The notes under the pieces were generated by a model that did no database searches, was not told where the DNA came from, and saw only the letters and a program-made list of their open reading frames with translations. Positions 37,860 through 47,096 of a stretch of DNA of 64,000 nucleotides are shown here, piece by piece. Each line of letters begins with the position of its first letter. Position 1 is the stretch's first letter. This DNA comes from Candidatus Binatia bacterium. GTDB lineage: Bacteria > Desulfobacterota > Binatia > UBA1149 > CAITLU01. The stretch lies in contig DASXOZ010000030.1 in NCBI GenBank assembly GCA_036493895.1, forward strand, positions 1 to 64,000. Direction: 5' to 3'. The position numbers and the translations under genes were made by a program.

Positions 37860-40800
37860 TGAGGCCGGTTCTCGAACAGATCGCGATTTCGCAGCCTGCG
37901 GCGTGGAGACAGGCTCTCGAGGCCGCACTGGCGGCGTCGCCTTCTCCCGAACAGGCCGGGCGCGCACTCGAGAGTGTCATCGAGGCCGGCGGCGCTGAAT
38001 CCCTCACCAATTGGCCGACCGCCGGGCTGCAAACGCTCGCGGTAATCGCCGGCTCCAGCGCGTGGCTCGTACGCCAGCTCGTCGGACGCGGCCCGCAGTG
38101 GCCGGCGCTTGCACGAAGCTGCGAGCAGGGGCCGCCGTCGCGCGAAACCCTCGTTGCAGCCGCGGCCGTCAGTGTCGACGACGACACGCCGGCCCTGCAT
38201 CGAAAGCTGCGCCGCCTGGCTGCCGCCGAAATGTTCCGCATCGGCGCCCGCGACGTGATCGGGCTTGCCGACCTCGACGAGACTGTATCGTCGCTGACGC
38301 TGCTGGCAGAGGTCGCGATATCGATTGCGACCTCCCATTCGCGCGCGACACTGGCCGCGCAGCACGGCGACGCCGTGGCGCCCGACGGTCGTCCCATCGG
38401 TTTCGTCGTGCTCGGCATGGGAAAGCTCGGCGGCGGGGAACTGAATTTCAGCTCCGATGTCGATCTCGTCTACCTGTACGAATCGGACGCCGTTACCGAC
38501 GGCAGCCCTCCGGCGCGCCAGTTCTTCTCTCAGCTCGCCGCTTCGGTGACGCGTGCCATCGGCGAAGCGACTGCCGACGGCGTCGTCTTTCGCGTCGATC
38601 TGCGGCTGCGCCCCGAAGGCATCAACGGCTTGCCGGTCAATCCGGTCGAAGTTGCGCTCGATTACTACGAAGGATGGGGAGACACCTGGGAACGCGGCGC
38701 GCTGGCCAAGGCGAGGCCGATTGCCGGCGATCTGGCGCTCGGCACCCGTTTCCTCGCCTCGCTCGAGCCGTTCCTCTACCGGCGTCACCTCGACTACGAC
38801 ACCGTCGAGGACCTTCGCAGCATGAAGGACCGCATCGACGCGGAGCTGGCGTTGCAGAAACCCGGCACCCGCAACGTCAAGACCGGCCGCGGCGGCATCC
38901 GCGAGCTCGAGTTCGTCGTGCAGGTGCTGCAGCTCATTCACGGCGGCCACGTGCGATCGGTGCGCGGAACGTCCACGCGCCGGGCAATCGATTCTCTCGA
39001 GCGCGAGAACCTGCTCCCGCCTGCCGATGCCGACGCGTTGCGCGCGGCGTACCTGTTCCTGCGCAACGTCGAACACGCCGTACAGATCGACGAGAAGCGC
39101 CAGACCCAGACGCTGCCGCAACAGCCCGAAGAGCTTCGCGCTCTAGCGCGGCGCCTCGGTTACGGCACCGGGCGCCGCGGCGCGCCGCCGGCTCCGGACG
39201 AAGTGGCCGGTTTCGAGAAAGACTGGGAAAAGCAGACGCGGCGCGTGCACGGGCTGTTCCTGCGTTTTCTCGAGTTGAGGCCCGACGAGCCGGCTCGGCG
39301 CGAGCACGCGATCGATCCGGTGGCGATGGCGGTGCTCGGCCAGATCGGCGAGGGCCGCTTCGAAGATGCCGGCGCTGTGCTCGAGCGCATGGGAATTCCC
39401 GACGGCACCGAGGCTGCGCGCAATCTGGCACGCATCTACCAGGGTCGCCTCCGCGGACCGGCCAGTCCCCAGCGCCGCCGCGCCGTCGAGGCACTCGCGC
39501 CGCACCTGCTCGATGCCGTCGTGCGCTCGTCGGATCCGGCGCGGGCGCTTTCGGGCCTCGTCGATTTCCTCGTCCGCACCGGCGCGCATACGAGCTATCT
39601 CGCGCTTCTCGGCAACGCGCCGAGGACGATGGAGATCCTCGTCTCGCTGTTCGCGAGCAGCCCTTATCTTGCGGGACACCTCGTCGGCCATCCCGAGCTT
39701 CTGGACTCCCTGGTGCGCTCCGACTCGGCCAGCGGCGGCGAGCCTGACGCGGCGACACTCCGCGAAGCGCTCGCTGCCACGATGCCGCCGCCGGCAAGCG
39801 ACGAGGAAGGCACGCTCGCGGCGCTGCGGCGCTTTCGCACCACCGAGATTCTGAAGACGGGGCTTGCCGATCTTGCCGGTGCGCTGGCCGACGATGCCGT
39901 GCACCGCGCATTGAGCACCCTGGCCGAGGTCGTGCTGGTGGCAGCCGCCGACTCGGCGCGAAGCCTCGTCTCCGCGAAAGTGCGCGGGCCCTGGCAGCAG
40001 CTGCGCCTGGCGGTGGTCGCGATGGGAAAGCTCGGTGCCCGCGAAATGTCGTACGGCTCCGACCTCGACCTGATCTTCATTTACGAGGGCAGCGGCGAAG
40101 GCTACGACCCCGGGGCGCACCAGCTGGCGACCAAGTGGGCCCAGAAGCTGATCTCGCTGCTGTCGTCTCGAACCGGCGACGGCGTTGCGTACGCGGTGGA
40201 TGCGCGGCTGCGCCCGTCGGGCCACAGCGGGCCCCTGGTGACCTCGCTGGCGAGCTTCTTCGAGTATCATGCCCACGAGGCCGAGCTGTGGGAGCGCCAG
40301 GCGCTGATCCGCTCGCGCGTGGTCTACGCCGACGGCGATCTGGCGGCGAGGATCCAGGACGCCGTCGACACGAGGATCTGGAGCGGGAGCGTCGATGCCG
40401 CCGGCATCGCCGAGATCGCCCACCTCCGCTCCCGTCTGGAAAACGAGCTCTCGGGCGAACAAACCGGCCGGCTCAACATCAAGATCGGCCGCGGCGGCAT
40501 CGTCGACATCGAGTTCCTCGTGCAGATGCTCCAGCTCCGCTATGGCGCATCGCATCCGTCGGTGCGGCGCCGCTCTACCGCCGGCGCTCTCGAAGCGCTT
40601 CGGGACGAAGGCCTGGTCGGCGAGCAGGCTGCGGCAAGCCTTCTCGAGCACTACCGCTTCCTGCGCCGCCTGGAGGCAAGGCTTCGGCTGGAGAGAAACC
40701 GCCCGGTCGAAGAGCTGGGCAGCGATCCGGCCGCGGTGGCGCCTCTTGCGATCCGACTCGGATACGACGGCACCGATCCCGGTCGCCGCCTTCTCGACGA

Positions 40801-40873
40801 TTACCAGCGCAGCCGCGAAGAAGTGCGGCGCCTGTACGAGAGCATCTTCCTTCTCCAATCGGGGTCGCATTGA
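37859..40873 (+). CDS. glnE: Bifunctional glutamine synthetase adenylyltransferase/removase
   Basis: 1004 residues, full length. Two nucleotidyltransferase halves are visible. The first contains GKLGGGELNFSSDVDLVYLYE near residue 187 (deadenylylating half), and the second GKLGAREMSYGSDLDLIFIYE near 722 (adenylylating half). Both keep their Asp pairs. GlnE switches glutamine synthetase off or on by AMP transfer, in response to PII and glutamine. No glnA or glnB is in the window. The start overlaps the trmFO stop by one base, and its stop overlaps the ilvE start, so the four genes from topA form one tightly packed unit. Confidence 0.92.
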   Translation: MRPVLEQIAISQPAAWRQALEAALAASPSPEQAGRALESVIEAGGAESLTNWPTAGLQTLAVIAGSSAWLVRQLVGRGPQWPALARSCEQGPPSRETLVAAAAVSVDDDTPALHRKLRRLAAAEMFRIGARDVIGLADLDETVSSLTLLAEVAISIATSHSRATLAAQHGDAVAPDGRPIGFVVLGMGKLGGGELNFSSDVDLVYLYESDAVTDGSPPARQFFSQLAASVTRAIGEATADGVVFRVDLRLRPEGINGLPVNPVEVALDYYEGWGDTWERGALAKARPIAGDLALGTRFLASLEPFLYRRHLDYDTVEDLRSMKDRIDAELALQKPGTRNVKTGRGGIRELEFVVQVLQLIHGGHVRSVRGTSTRRAIDSLERENLLPPADADALRAAYLFLRNVEHAVQIDEKRQTQTLPQQPEELRALARRLGYGTGRRGAPPAPDEVAGFEKDWEKQTRRVHGLFLRFLELRPDEPARREHAIDPVAMAVLGQIGEGRFEDAGAVLERMGIPDGTEAARNLARIYQGRLRGPASPQRRRAVEALAPHLLDAVVRSSDPARALSGLVDFLVRTGAHTSYLALLGNAPRTMEILVSLFASSPYLAGHLVGHPELLDSLVRSDSASGGEPDAATLREALAATMPPPASDEEGTLAALRRFRTTEILKTGLADLAGALADDAVHRALSTLAEVVLVAAADSARSLVSAKVRGPWQQLRLAVVAMGKLGAREMSYGSDLDLIFIYEGSGEGYDPGAHQLATKWAQKLISLLSSRTGDGVAYAVDARLRPSGHSGPLVTSLASFFEYHAHEAELWERQALIRSRVVYADGDLAARIQDAVDTRIWSGSVDAAGIAEIAHLRSRLENELSGEQTGRLNIKIGRGGIVDIEFLVQMLQLRYGASHPSVRRRSTAGALEALRDEGLVGEQAAASLLEHYRFLRRLEARLRLERNRPVEELGSDPAAVAPLAIRLGYDGTDPGRRLLDDYQRSREEVRRLYESIFLLQSGSH

Positions 40874-41823
40874 CCTTGGCCGTCTCGGCCGCTACGAAAC
40901 GCCGCGTGGATAAGGGCAAATGCATCTGGATGAACGGGACGATGACGCCGTGGGACGACGCAAAGGTCCACGTGCTCACGCATACACTGCATTACGGAGT
41001 CGGCGCGTTCGAAGGCATCCGCTGCTACGAAACCGAGAGCGGGCGCTCGGCGGTGTTCCGCCTTCGCGAGCACATCGTTCGCCTGGTGCAGTCGTGCAAC
41101 ATCCTCGGCATCGAGTCGCCGTACGGCGTCGATGCTCTGATCGAGGGCTGCCTCGACACCATTCGCGCCAACGAGTTGAAGGCCTGCTACATCCGCCCCC
41201 TCGTGTACGTCGCCGACGGCGAGATGGGGCTCGGATCGGCCGCCGTCAATCCTATCCACGCGTCGATCGCGGTATGGCCGTGGGGCAGCTACCTCGGTGA
41301 CGAGGGCCTTGCGCGCGGCATTCGCGTTCGCACCTCCAGCTTCCAGCGCATGCACGTCAACACGCTGATGACCAAGGCCAAGGCCGTCGGTCACTACGTC
41401 AATTCGATCCTGGCCAGTGTCGAAGCGCGTCGCGGCGGCTACGACGAGTCGCTGATGCTCGACACCGACGGCTACGCTGCGGAGGGCTGCGGAGAAAATC
41501 TCTTCATCGTCCGCGGCGGGCGCGTCAAGACTCCGCCGATCGCGACGGTGCTCGAAGGCATCACGCGCGCGTCGGCCATCGAGCTGCTGCGCGCCGACGG
41601 CGTCGAGGTGGTCGAGGAGCGCTTTACGCGCGACGAGATCTACATCGCCGACGAGGCGTTCCTGACCGGAACGGCGGCGGAGATCACGCCGATGCGTTCG
41701 CTCGACGACCGCACGATCGGCAGCGGCGGTCCCGGCCCGGTGACCAAGAAGCTGCAGGACGCATACTTCCGCGCGATTCGCGGTCGCAGCCCGCAGTACG
41801 CGCACTGGCTGAGCTACGTATGA
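40870..41823 (+). CDS. ilvE: Branched-chain amino acid aminotransferase
   Basis: 317 residues from a TTG that overlaps the glnE stop as TTGA; TTG at 40876 or GTG at 40906 are equally readable starts. The fold class IV PLP enzyme shows KCIWMNGTMTPWDDAKVHVLTH, then HYGVGAFEGIRCY, the PLP-binding Lys in LMTKAKAVGHYVNS and AAEGCGENLFIV. It interconverts branched-chain 2-oxoacids and amino acids with glutamate, fitting the leuBCD-like operon elsewhere in the window. Confidence 0.9.
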   Translation: MTLAVSAATKRRVDKGKCIWMNGTMTPWDDAKVHVLTHTLHYGVGAFEGIRCYETESGRSAVFRLREHIVRLVQSCNILGIESPYGVDALIEGCLDTIRANELKACYIRPLVYVADGEMGLGSAAVNPIHASIAVWPWGSYLGDEGLARGIRVRTSSFQRMHVNTLMTKAKAVGHYVNSILASVEARRGGYDESLMLDTDGYAAEGCGENLFIVRGGRVKTPPIATVLEGITRASAIELLRADGVEVVEERFTRDEIYIADEAFLTGTAAEITPMRSLDDRTIGSGGPGPVTKKLQDAYFRAIRGRSPQYAHWLSYV

Positions 41824-41867
41824 CCTGAAGCGACCGGCGCTTTGCCGGCGCGGGGTGGGGGAGCTTC

Positions 41868-42602
41868 GTGAGACCTTACGGCTACGGATCAGGCAGGTAC
41901 CGGCCGAATCTTCGATTCGGCCCGCCCGGTCCCGTGCCGCCCGTCATCGCGCGGCTGGTCGCCGCCTGCGTTGCCGTGTTCCTCTTGCAGTCGGCCACCG
42001 GAGGATGGCTCACGCGGCAGTTCGGGCTGGTGCCGGCGCTCGTCCAGCGCGGCGAAGTCTGGCGCCTGTTCACGTACCAGTTCCTTCACGGCGGCGTGTT
42101 CCACCTGCTGTGGAACATGTTCGTGCTGTGGATGGTCGGCTCCGAGCTGGCGGTGCGCTGGGGCTCGCGTTTTTTCCTGCGCTACTACTTCGTCTGCGCA
42201 GTCGGCGGCGGCATCCTTTTCACGCTCGCGAGCCTGAATACCTGGATCCCGTGCGTCGGTGCCTCCGGCGCGATCTACGGAATGCTGATTGCGTACGCGA
42301 TGTGGTTTCCCAACCGCGAGGTCTACGTGTTCTTCGCGGGGCCGATTCGCGTCCGTTACCTGGTCGCGTTCCTGATCATCCTCGAGCTGCTGCAGCCGGT
42401 GGAGGGGACCGGAACGGGAATCGCGCACACCGCGCACCTCGGCGGCACGCTGTTCGGTTACGCGTACCTGCGCTGGAACGGCGTTGCGGGCTTTGACACG
42501 CTGGACCGCGCGACGTGGCGGCGACTGCGAAAGAGATTCGAATTGTGGAGACTGAGACGCCGCATGCGCGGCCGCGGCTGGGACGACCGGACCATTCACT
42601 GA
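41868..42602 (+). CDS. Rhomboid-family intramembrane serine protease
   Basis: 244 residues from a GTG with GGGGGAG 5 nt upstream. Six predicted helices. The catalytic dyad is Ser133 in GASGAIYG and His190 in AHTAHLGG. The N-terminal Gly/Pro/Tyr-rich tail and WRLFTYQFLHGGVFHLLWNMFVLW loop are typical. It cleaves helices of membrane proteins; its substrates are unknown. A strong terminator follows 50 nt downstream. Confidence 0.92.
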   Translation: MRPYGYGSGRYRPNLRFGPPGPVPPVIARLVAACVAVFLLQSATGGWLTRQFGLVPALVQRGEVWRLFTYQFLHGGVFHLLWNMFVLWMVGSELAVRWGSRFFLRYYFVCAVGGGILFTLASLNTWIPCVGASGAIYGMLIAYAMWFPNREVYVFFAGPIRVRYLVAFLIILELLQPVEGTGTGIAHTAHLGGTLFGYAYLRWNGVAGFDTLDRATWRRLRKRFELWRLRRRMRGRGWDDRTIH

Positions 42603-42653
42603 CACGACACGCGCGCATCGGTGTTCGGCGTCGTGCAAATTGCGCAAGGGAGA

Positions 42654-42697
42654 AAGGAAAAGGGGTCCCGGCATTGCGCCGGGACCCCTTTTTCCTT
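42654..42697. terminator. Strong Rho-independent terminator, probably bidirectional
   Basis: Arms AGGGGTCCCGGC (42661-42672) and GCCGGGACCCCT with a 5-nt loop form a perfect 12-bp stem, extended by an A-rich left and T-rich right flank with one bulge. On the plus strand it ends rhomboid transcription with a U-run; on the minus strand it lies just after the small membrane peptide gene. Confidence 0.8.
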
Positions 42698-42743
42698 GGT
42701 CTATAATCCTTTTTGTCGGTCCGTGTATCGAGCGTTTGGCGCT

Positions 42744-42809
42744 TCAGGCTTCAGGAAAAAGCCATCCGATGAGCACGAGGCCGGCCACAATTAGTGCCGA
42801 TTCGAGCAT
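42744..42809 (-). CDS. Predicted 21-residue single-helix membrane peptide
   Basis: The peptide reads LESALIVAGLVLIGWLFPE after its initiator Met, with an Ala before the stop. Nearly all of it is one hydrophobic helix bounded by acidic residues, without a signal cleavage site. It has a proper GAGGAG about 10 nt before the ATG, its own sigma70-like promoter about 70 nt upstream, and a terminator 47 nt after the stop, so it is a complete, isolated unit. I do not recognise a family. Its size and layout are like small membrane subunits (KdpF or CydX kind) or type I toxins, but it shares no motif that would place it. Expression and homologues are unproven. Confidence 0.5.
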   Translation of the reverse strand: MLESALIVAGLVLIGWLFPEA

Positions 42810-42854
42810 TTTGAAGGTACTCCTCTCGAGGCCCCGCAGCCTCGAAGAGCCGTT

Positions 42855-42883
42855 CTTGTAATCAAACGACCCACCCCCGTCAA
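42855..42883 (-). promoter_or_regulatory. Promoter for the small membrane peptide gene
   Basis: TTGACG (42878-42883) and TACAAG (42855-42860) on the minus strand are separated by 17 nt. The predicted start near 42848 leaves a leader of about 40 nt carrying the GAGGAG ribosome site. Confidence 0.55.
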
Positions 42884-43042
42884 GGATTATGACCCGCTTT
42901 GAAAATCGCGGAGTTGGAAACTACCTTCTACCGCCGGCCGGCGGTCCGTGGCCGCGCCGGCCCGTTTCATGCCTACCGTGTTGCGCCGGGGCGCGCCGGC
43001 TGCGTTCTCGACTCGCGGGGCCGCGCAATTTATACCGCCCGG

Positions 43043-43870
43043 GTGAACCAGCCGCAGGCAGCAGCAGCAGATCCGGCGGCCGTCGTGACGACCGAAGGGG
43101 AATTCGAAGGCGTCGGCGGAGTCCGCATCCAGCGGCGGGCGTGGCTGCCCGGCTCGCACCGGCCCCGGGCCGTTTTCGTGCTTGCCCACGGCATGAGCGA
43201 GCACAGCGCCCGCTACGACCGCTTCGGCCGCTTCCTGGCTGCGCGCGGAGTTGCGGTCCATGCCCTCGACCACCGCGGCCATGGGCTGTCGGGCGGCGAG
43301 ACCGGTACCGTCGAGCAGTTCGGCCATTTCCTCGACGACTTGTCGACATTCTTGTCACTGACGCGCCGCGAGGAGTCCCACGGACCCCAGGTCCTGTTCG
43401 GGCACTCGATGGGCGGCCTGATTGCGACCGCGTGCGTGCTCGAAAGAAATCCGCAGCCCGACCTGCTGATCCTGTCCGGCCCGGCCATCGTCCCGATCCT
43501 CGAGGCGGGCGAACGCCGGGTCGACGCAACGCGTCTGTCGCGGGATCCCGAAGAACAGCGCGCCTACCTGGAAGACCCGCTGATCCTGCGCGAGCGCGTT
43601 CGCGAGGAACTGTTCCTCAAGCTCTTCGAAGGCATCACGCTGCTGGTCGGGCGCTCCGGCGAAATCACGCAACCCGTGCTGCTGGTCCACGGCCTCGACG
43701 ACCGCCTCTGCAGCGCCGAGGGTGCCGCGGCTTTCGTGCGCGCGTCCTCCTCGTCGGACGTCACGGTCAAGCTCTATCCCGGCGGCCGCCACGAGATGCT
43801 GAACGAGATCAACCGCGACGAAGTGATGGACGACATCTGGCAGTGGCTCGACGCGCGCATCCCGCGCTGA
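43043..43870 (+). CDS. Alpha/beta hydrolase, monoacylglycerol lipase-like
   Basis: 275 residues from a GTG. The serine hydrolase motifs are AVFVLAHGMSEHSARYDRFG (oxyanion region), GHSMGG (nucleophile), VHGLDDRLC (Asp) and GGRHEMLNE (His). This matches lysophospholipase/monoglyceride lipase-like enzymes. An upstream TTG at 42899 would add 48 residues with no family counterpart and would overlap the small-peptide promoter region, so the GTG is preferred. It is coupled to the sulfotransferase gene by a TGATG overlap. Confidence 0.82.
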   Translation: MNQPQAAAADPAAVVTTEGEFEGVGGVRIQRRAWLPGSHRPRAVFVLAHGMSEHSARYDRFGRFLAARGVAVHALDHRGHGLSGGETGTVEQFGHFLDDLSTFLSLTRREESHGPQVLFGHSMGGLIATACVLERNPQPDLLILSGPAIVPILEAGERRVDATRLSRDPEEQRAYLEDPLILRERVREELFLKLFEGITLLVGRSGEITQPVLLVHGLDDRLCSAEGAAAFVRASSSSDVTVKLYPGGRHEMLNEINRDEVMDDIWQWLDARIPR

Positions 43871-44943
43871 TGTCGCGGGCTTCGATGCCGAATGGAAGCG
43901 AGCGACCACGCTCGGTAAGGTTCACGATTCCCATGGAAGAAAAGGTCGTCTTCGTCGTCGGCTCCCCGCGCTCGGGATCGACGATGCTCGCCCGCATGAT
44001 CTCGTCGCACTCGCTCGTGTACGGTCGTCCCGAGCCGCACCTGCTGACGCCGCTGGCCCACCTCGGCTACTACGCCAACGTCGACAAGGCGCCGTACGAC
44101 CATGTGCTCGCGGCCGAATCGACCAGGGAATTCGTCGCCGACCTGCCCGGAGGGGAGCAGGACTACATCGACGCGTGCCGCGCCTACGCCGACACGCTGT
44201 ACCTTCGGATGCTCGCCACCCGGCCGAACAAGCGCCTGTTCCTCGACAAGACGCCGGCCTACGCCCTGGTGCTCGAGTTCATCGCGAAGATCTACCCGAA
44301 CGCGAAGTTCGTCGTCTTGACCCGGCATCCGCTGGCGGTTTTCAGCTCGTTTGCCGAGTCGTTTTTCGACAGCGACTACCAGGCGGCCCACGCCTACAAC
44401 CCGATCACCGAACGTTACGTGCCGGCGATCGCGAAGTTCCTGCGCGCAAAAAAGGTTCCGATCTGCCACGTGGTCTACGAGGATCTGGTCTCGGATCCTG
44501 AGACCATCATGCGCGGCGTCTTCGAGTTTCTCGACGTTCCGTTCGAGGCCTCGGCGATCAATTACGGAGAGCACGAGCACGAGGGCAAGGGGCTCGGCGA
44601 TCCGATCGGCGTCGCGAAACACTCGCGCCCGTCGACCGCCTCGCTGCACAAATGGGCAGGCGAGATCGCCGGCGATCCGGCGCGCCTTGCGCTGTGCCGC
44701 GGCATCGCTGCCCGGCTCGATCCGGAAGACCTCGCCACGTGGGGCCATCCGATCGAGACGTTCTGGAAGCCGCTCGAGGATCTGGCCGGAAAAGGCGTCG
44801 CGCCGAAACCGAAGAAACTCGACCGTTACCGGCTCGAGCGCCGCGCGATCGTCACGCTTCGCGCCCAGGTACAGAAGCACGAGGGCCTGCGGCGCATCCT
44901 GAAGCGCGCGCGCCTGGCGGCCGACGTCCTGCTGCGCGAGTGA
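43870..44943 (+). CDS. Sulfotransferase-family protein
   Basis: 357 residues. The PAPS phosphosulfate-binding loop is FVVGSPRSGSTMLARMI, followed by LFLDKTPAYALVLEFIAKIYPNAKFVVLTRHPLAVFSS, where the 3'-phosphate site (TRHP) is clear. It likely transfers sulfate from PAPS to a small molecule or glycan. The ATG overlaps the hydrolase stop; an internal ATG 21 codons on (MEEKVVF) is an alternative start nearer the first strand. The basic C-terminus is unusual. It probably works with the co-transcribed hydrolase. Confidence 0.85.
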   Translation: MSRASMPNGSERPRSVRFTIPMEEKVVFVVGSPRSGSTMLARMISSHSLVYGRPEPHLLTPLAHLGYYANVDKAPYDHVLAAESTREFVADLPGGEQDYIDACRAYADTLYLRMLATRPNKRLFLDKTPAYALVLEFIAKIYPNAKFVVLTRHPLAVFSSFAESFFDSDYQAAHAYNPITERYVPAIAKFLRAKKVPICHVVYEDLVSDPETIMRGVFEFLDVPFEASAINYGEHEHEGKGLGDPIGVAKHSRPSTASLHKWAGEIAGDPARLALCRGIAARLDPEDLATWGHPIETFWKPLEDLAGKGVAPKPKKLDRYRLERRAIVTLRAQVQKHEGLRRILKRARLAADVLLRE

Positions 44944-44953
44944 CGGCGCGGCG

Positions 44954-45391
44954 GTGGAGATCCCGCAGCATGGCGGCTGCCTCTGCGGCAGCGTCCGCTA
45001 CCGTGTCGACGCCGAGCCGCTGACCGTTTACGCCTGCCACTGCACCGACTGCCAGCGCCGCACCGGCAGCGTGTTCGGCATCTCGATGGTACTGCGTCGC
45101 GAAAGCGTGCACGTGCTCTCGGGCGAGCTTCACGCGTATCGCATCGTGATGCCCGACGGGCGCACGAAAAACGGCCGGATTTGCAGCAATTGCGGCTCGC
45201 GGCTGTTCGGCGACCCCGCGCTGGCGCCGGCCCTCGTCGTCGTCCAGCCGGGAACTCTCGACGATCGTTCGTGGGTGCGGCCGCTCGCGCACATCTGGAC
45301 GCGAAGCGCGCAGCCTTGGGTGCGGCTTCCCGACGACGCCAGGATCTACGCGACGCAGCCGCAGGACATGGCCGAGTTGTTCTCGCTGTGA
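44954..45391 (+). CDS. GFA-family zinc protein
   Basis: 145 residues from a GTG. The zinc ligands of the glutathione-dependent formaldehyde-activating (GFA/DUF636) fold are visible: GGCLCGSVRY, CHCTDCQRRTGS and ICSNCGSRLFG. Despite the family name, most members are not formaldehyde enzymes and their function is open. It lies 10 nt after the sulfotransferase gene and is likely co-transcribed. Confidence 0.88.
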   Translation: MEIPQHGGCLCGSVRYRVDAEPLTVYACHCTDCQRRTGSVFGISMVLRRESVHVLSGELHAYRIVMPDGRTKNGRICSNCGSRLFGDPALAPALVVVQPGTLDDRSWVRPLAHIWTRSAQPWVRLPDDARIYATQPQDMAELFSL

Positions 45392-45422
45392 AGAGATGCC
45401 GGGATCTGTCCCGGGTCTCGGC

Positions 45423-47096
45423 TCAGTTCCCCGCGGTGTTCGACGCAGGAATTGCCTGGGCCGTGACGTCGAGCCCCGGGAACGGGTGCCGCACCGACAC
45501 CGTCCTCAGCTCACGGATGAACGGGATTTCGGTCTTGCGGTAGAACTGCACTTTCTCCGGCTCGTAGTCGGCTTCGTAGAGCGGGATGCGGTCGTATCCA
45601 CGGCCCGTCAATGCGCTGCGGCCGACGAAACGGCAGTCCTCGACGTGGTCGAACACGCCGTGGTCGGCACCGTCGTATTGAAGCTCGCCGGCGTAAAGCC
45701 AGTCGTAGTATGCGTGCCTCTCGTCGCGCACGCGCAGGCGCCCCGGCCTCACGCCGTCGAGCGAGTACGCAATGAAGTAGCGCACGCCCATCACTTCCGG
45801 ATGAAGAGTCCCGTGGATGTCGAACACGTCGTACTGCGCCGACGTGTTGTAGAAGACGTCGACGTTTCCGAGCTGGTCGCCGGCCGACGGCAGGAGCTGG
45901 CGCAGCTCGGAGATGTGGCCGGCGTTCAGGTGCGTGCAGCCGTGCGACATCGGGCCGCGCGACAGCAGCCACAGGTATTCGTAGTCGTGACCGTCGGCGT
46001 CCTTGGCCTGGCGCCAGGTCGCCGGCAGGAACGAGGTCTGCGACGTCCTCATCTGCCAGTACGGAAGGTGGATCGCGTTGTGCAGGTGGTCGCCGACGTG
46101 CATGTACGGCAGCCACGGAAACCAGCTGTAGATTGGCTCATCGGCCACATGGTCGATCAGTTGCGAGCGCTGGTGCGTGGTGAGCGCTCGGCGGCCGGGA
46201 GTCGGATATTCGGGGATCGGCCGGCCGTGCAGCGTCGTGCTCTGGTTCCACGTGCCGACGGGCCAGATCGCCGTGAATTCGGCGAAGTCGAGCGCACCGT
46301 CGCGGTGCGGATAGATGCCGTGCGAGACGCGATCGAGAAGATGCAGGTACGGCGCGCGCAGCGCCGCGAGTGCGCCCTGGTCGAGCGCAGCGCCGCCTTG
46401 CGGGCTGACGCGGACCAGCGCCGCAAGCTCCGCCTCGGTGCCGGCGTCGGCCTCGGCGACGAACAGGCGCGTCGGCAGCAGGCGGTTGATGAGGTCGAGG
46501 CGTCTTGCCGTATCGAGATGCTCGCGGTCTTCGGGGCGAAGCGCGGCCGTCCACTGGCGAACGAGGTCGTCGACCGGCGTGTGGATGCGGAAGATCCGCC
46601 GGGGATTCAGGCGTTCGAGCAGCGCGAGGTTGCGCTCGCGCAGGACGTCGGGCGCGAGCGCCTGCTCTTCGGACACGAGCCGGTCGAGCCCGGCATCGGA
46701 TAACGCGCCCTCGAAGCGCGCAAGGCCGTCGTTCTGCGTCAGCACCAGCTCGCGGCTGGACACCAGCGCTCGGATGGTGTCGCGCCTGGTGGCAAGGTCG
46801 CGCGCATACTCGCGCAGCACGTCGTCGGCCAGCACAACTGTTGCACGAAGCTGGTTGCCGCGGCCGATGTGGAGCTGGATACGCGCGGGATCGAGCGTGC
46901 GTGGTGCGAAGCCGGTGTAGAACGCGGGCTCGTAGCGGTCGTAGTAGACGCCGTAGTGGGGCGCTTCCTCGAGCACGGAGGCGGGTGATTCGGCGAGCGC
47001 ACGCGGCGGCGAGGTCAGCGCCGCCGCTGCTGCAAAGACGGCCGCGAACGCGAACGGACGTGCTGCAGCCACGACCGAGCGCTGGCGCCGGTGCAC
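45423..47096 (-). CDS. Secreted L,D-transpeptidase-like protein with large N-terminal region
   Basis: 557 residues from a GTG that directly precedes a signal peptide (RPFAFAAVFAAAAALTSPPRALA); an ATG 52 codons upstream is the only earlier start and adds a Pro/Arg-rich leader. The catalytic motif of YkuD-type L,D-transpeptidases is recognisable as SRGPMSHGCTHLNAG, normally followed by a conserved Arg, here not obvious. Before it lies YPHRDGALDFAEFTAIW, which resembles a degenerate EF-hand loop. The first half has no known fold. It is probably periplasmic and may act on peptidoglycan, but catalytic activity is uncertain. Confidence 0.65.
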   Translation of the reverse strand: MHRRQRSVVAAARPFAFAAVFAAAAALTSPPRALAESPASVLEEAPHYGVYYDRYEPAFYTGFAPRTLDPARIQLHIGRGNQLRATVVLADDVLREYARDLATRRDTIRALVSSRELVLTQNDGLARFEGALSDAGLDRLVSEEQALAPDVLRERNLALLERLNPRRIFRIHTPVDDLVRQWTAALRPEDREHLDTARRLDLINRLLPTRLFVAEADAGTEAELAALVRVSPQGGAALDQGALAALRAPYLHLLDRVSHGIYPHRDGALDFAEFTAIWPVGTWNQSTTLHGRPIPEYPTPGRRALTTHQRSQLIDHVADEPIYSWFPWLPYMHVGDHLHNAIHLPYWQMRTSQTSFLPATWRQAKDADGHDYEYLWLLSRGPMSHGCTHLNAGHISELRQLLPSAGDQLGNVDVFYNTSAQYDVFDIHGTLHPEVMGVRYFIAYSLDGVRPGRLRVRDERHAYYDWLYAGELQYDGADHGVFDHVEDCRFVGRSALTGRGYDRIPLYEADYEPEKVQFYRKTEIPFIRELRTVSVRHPFPGLDVTAQAIPASNTAGN

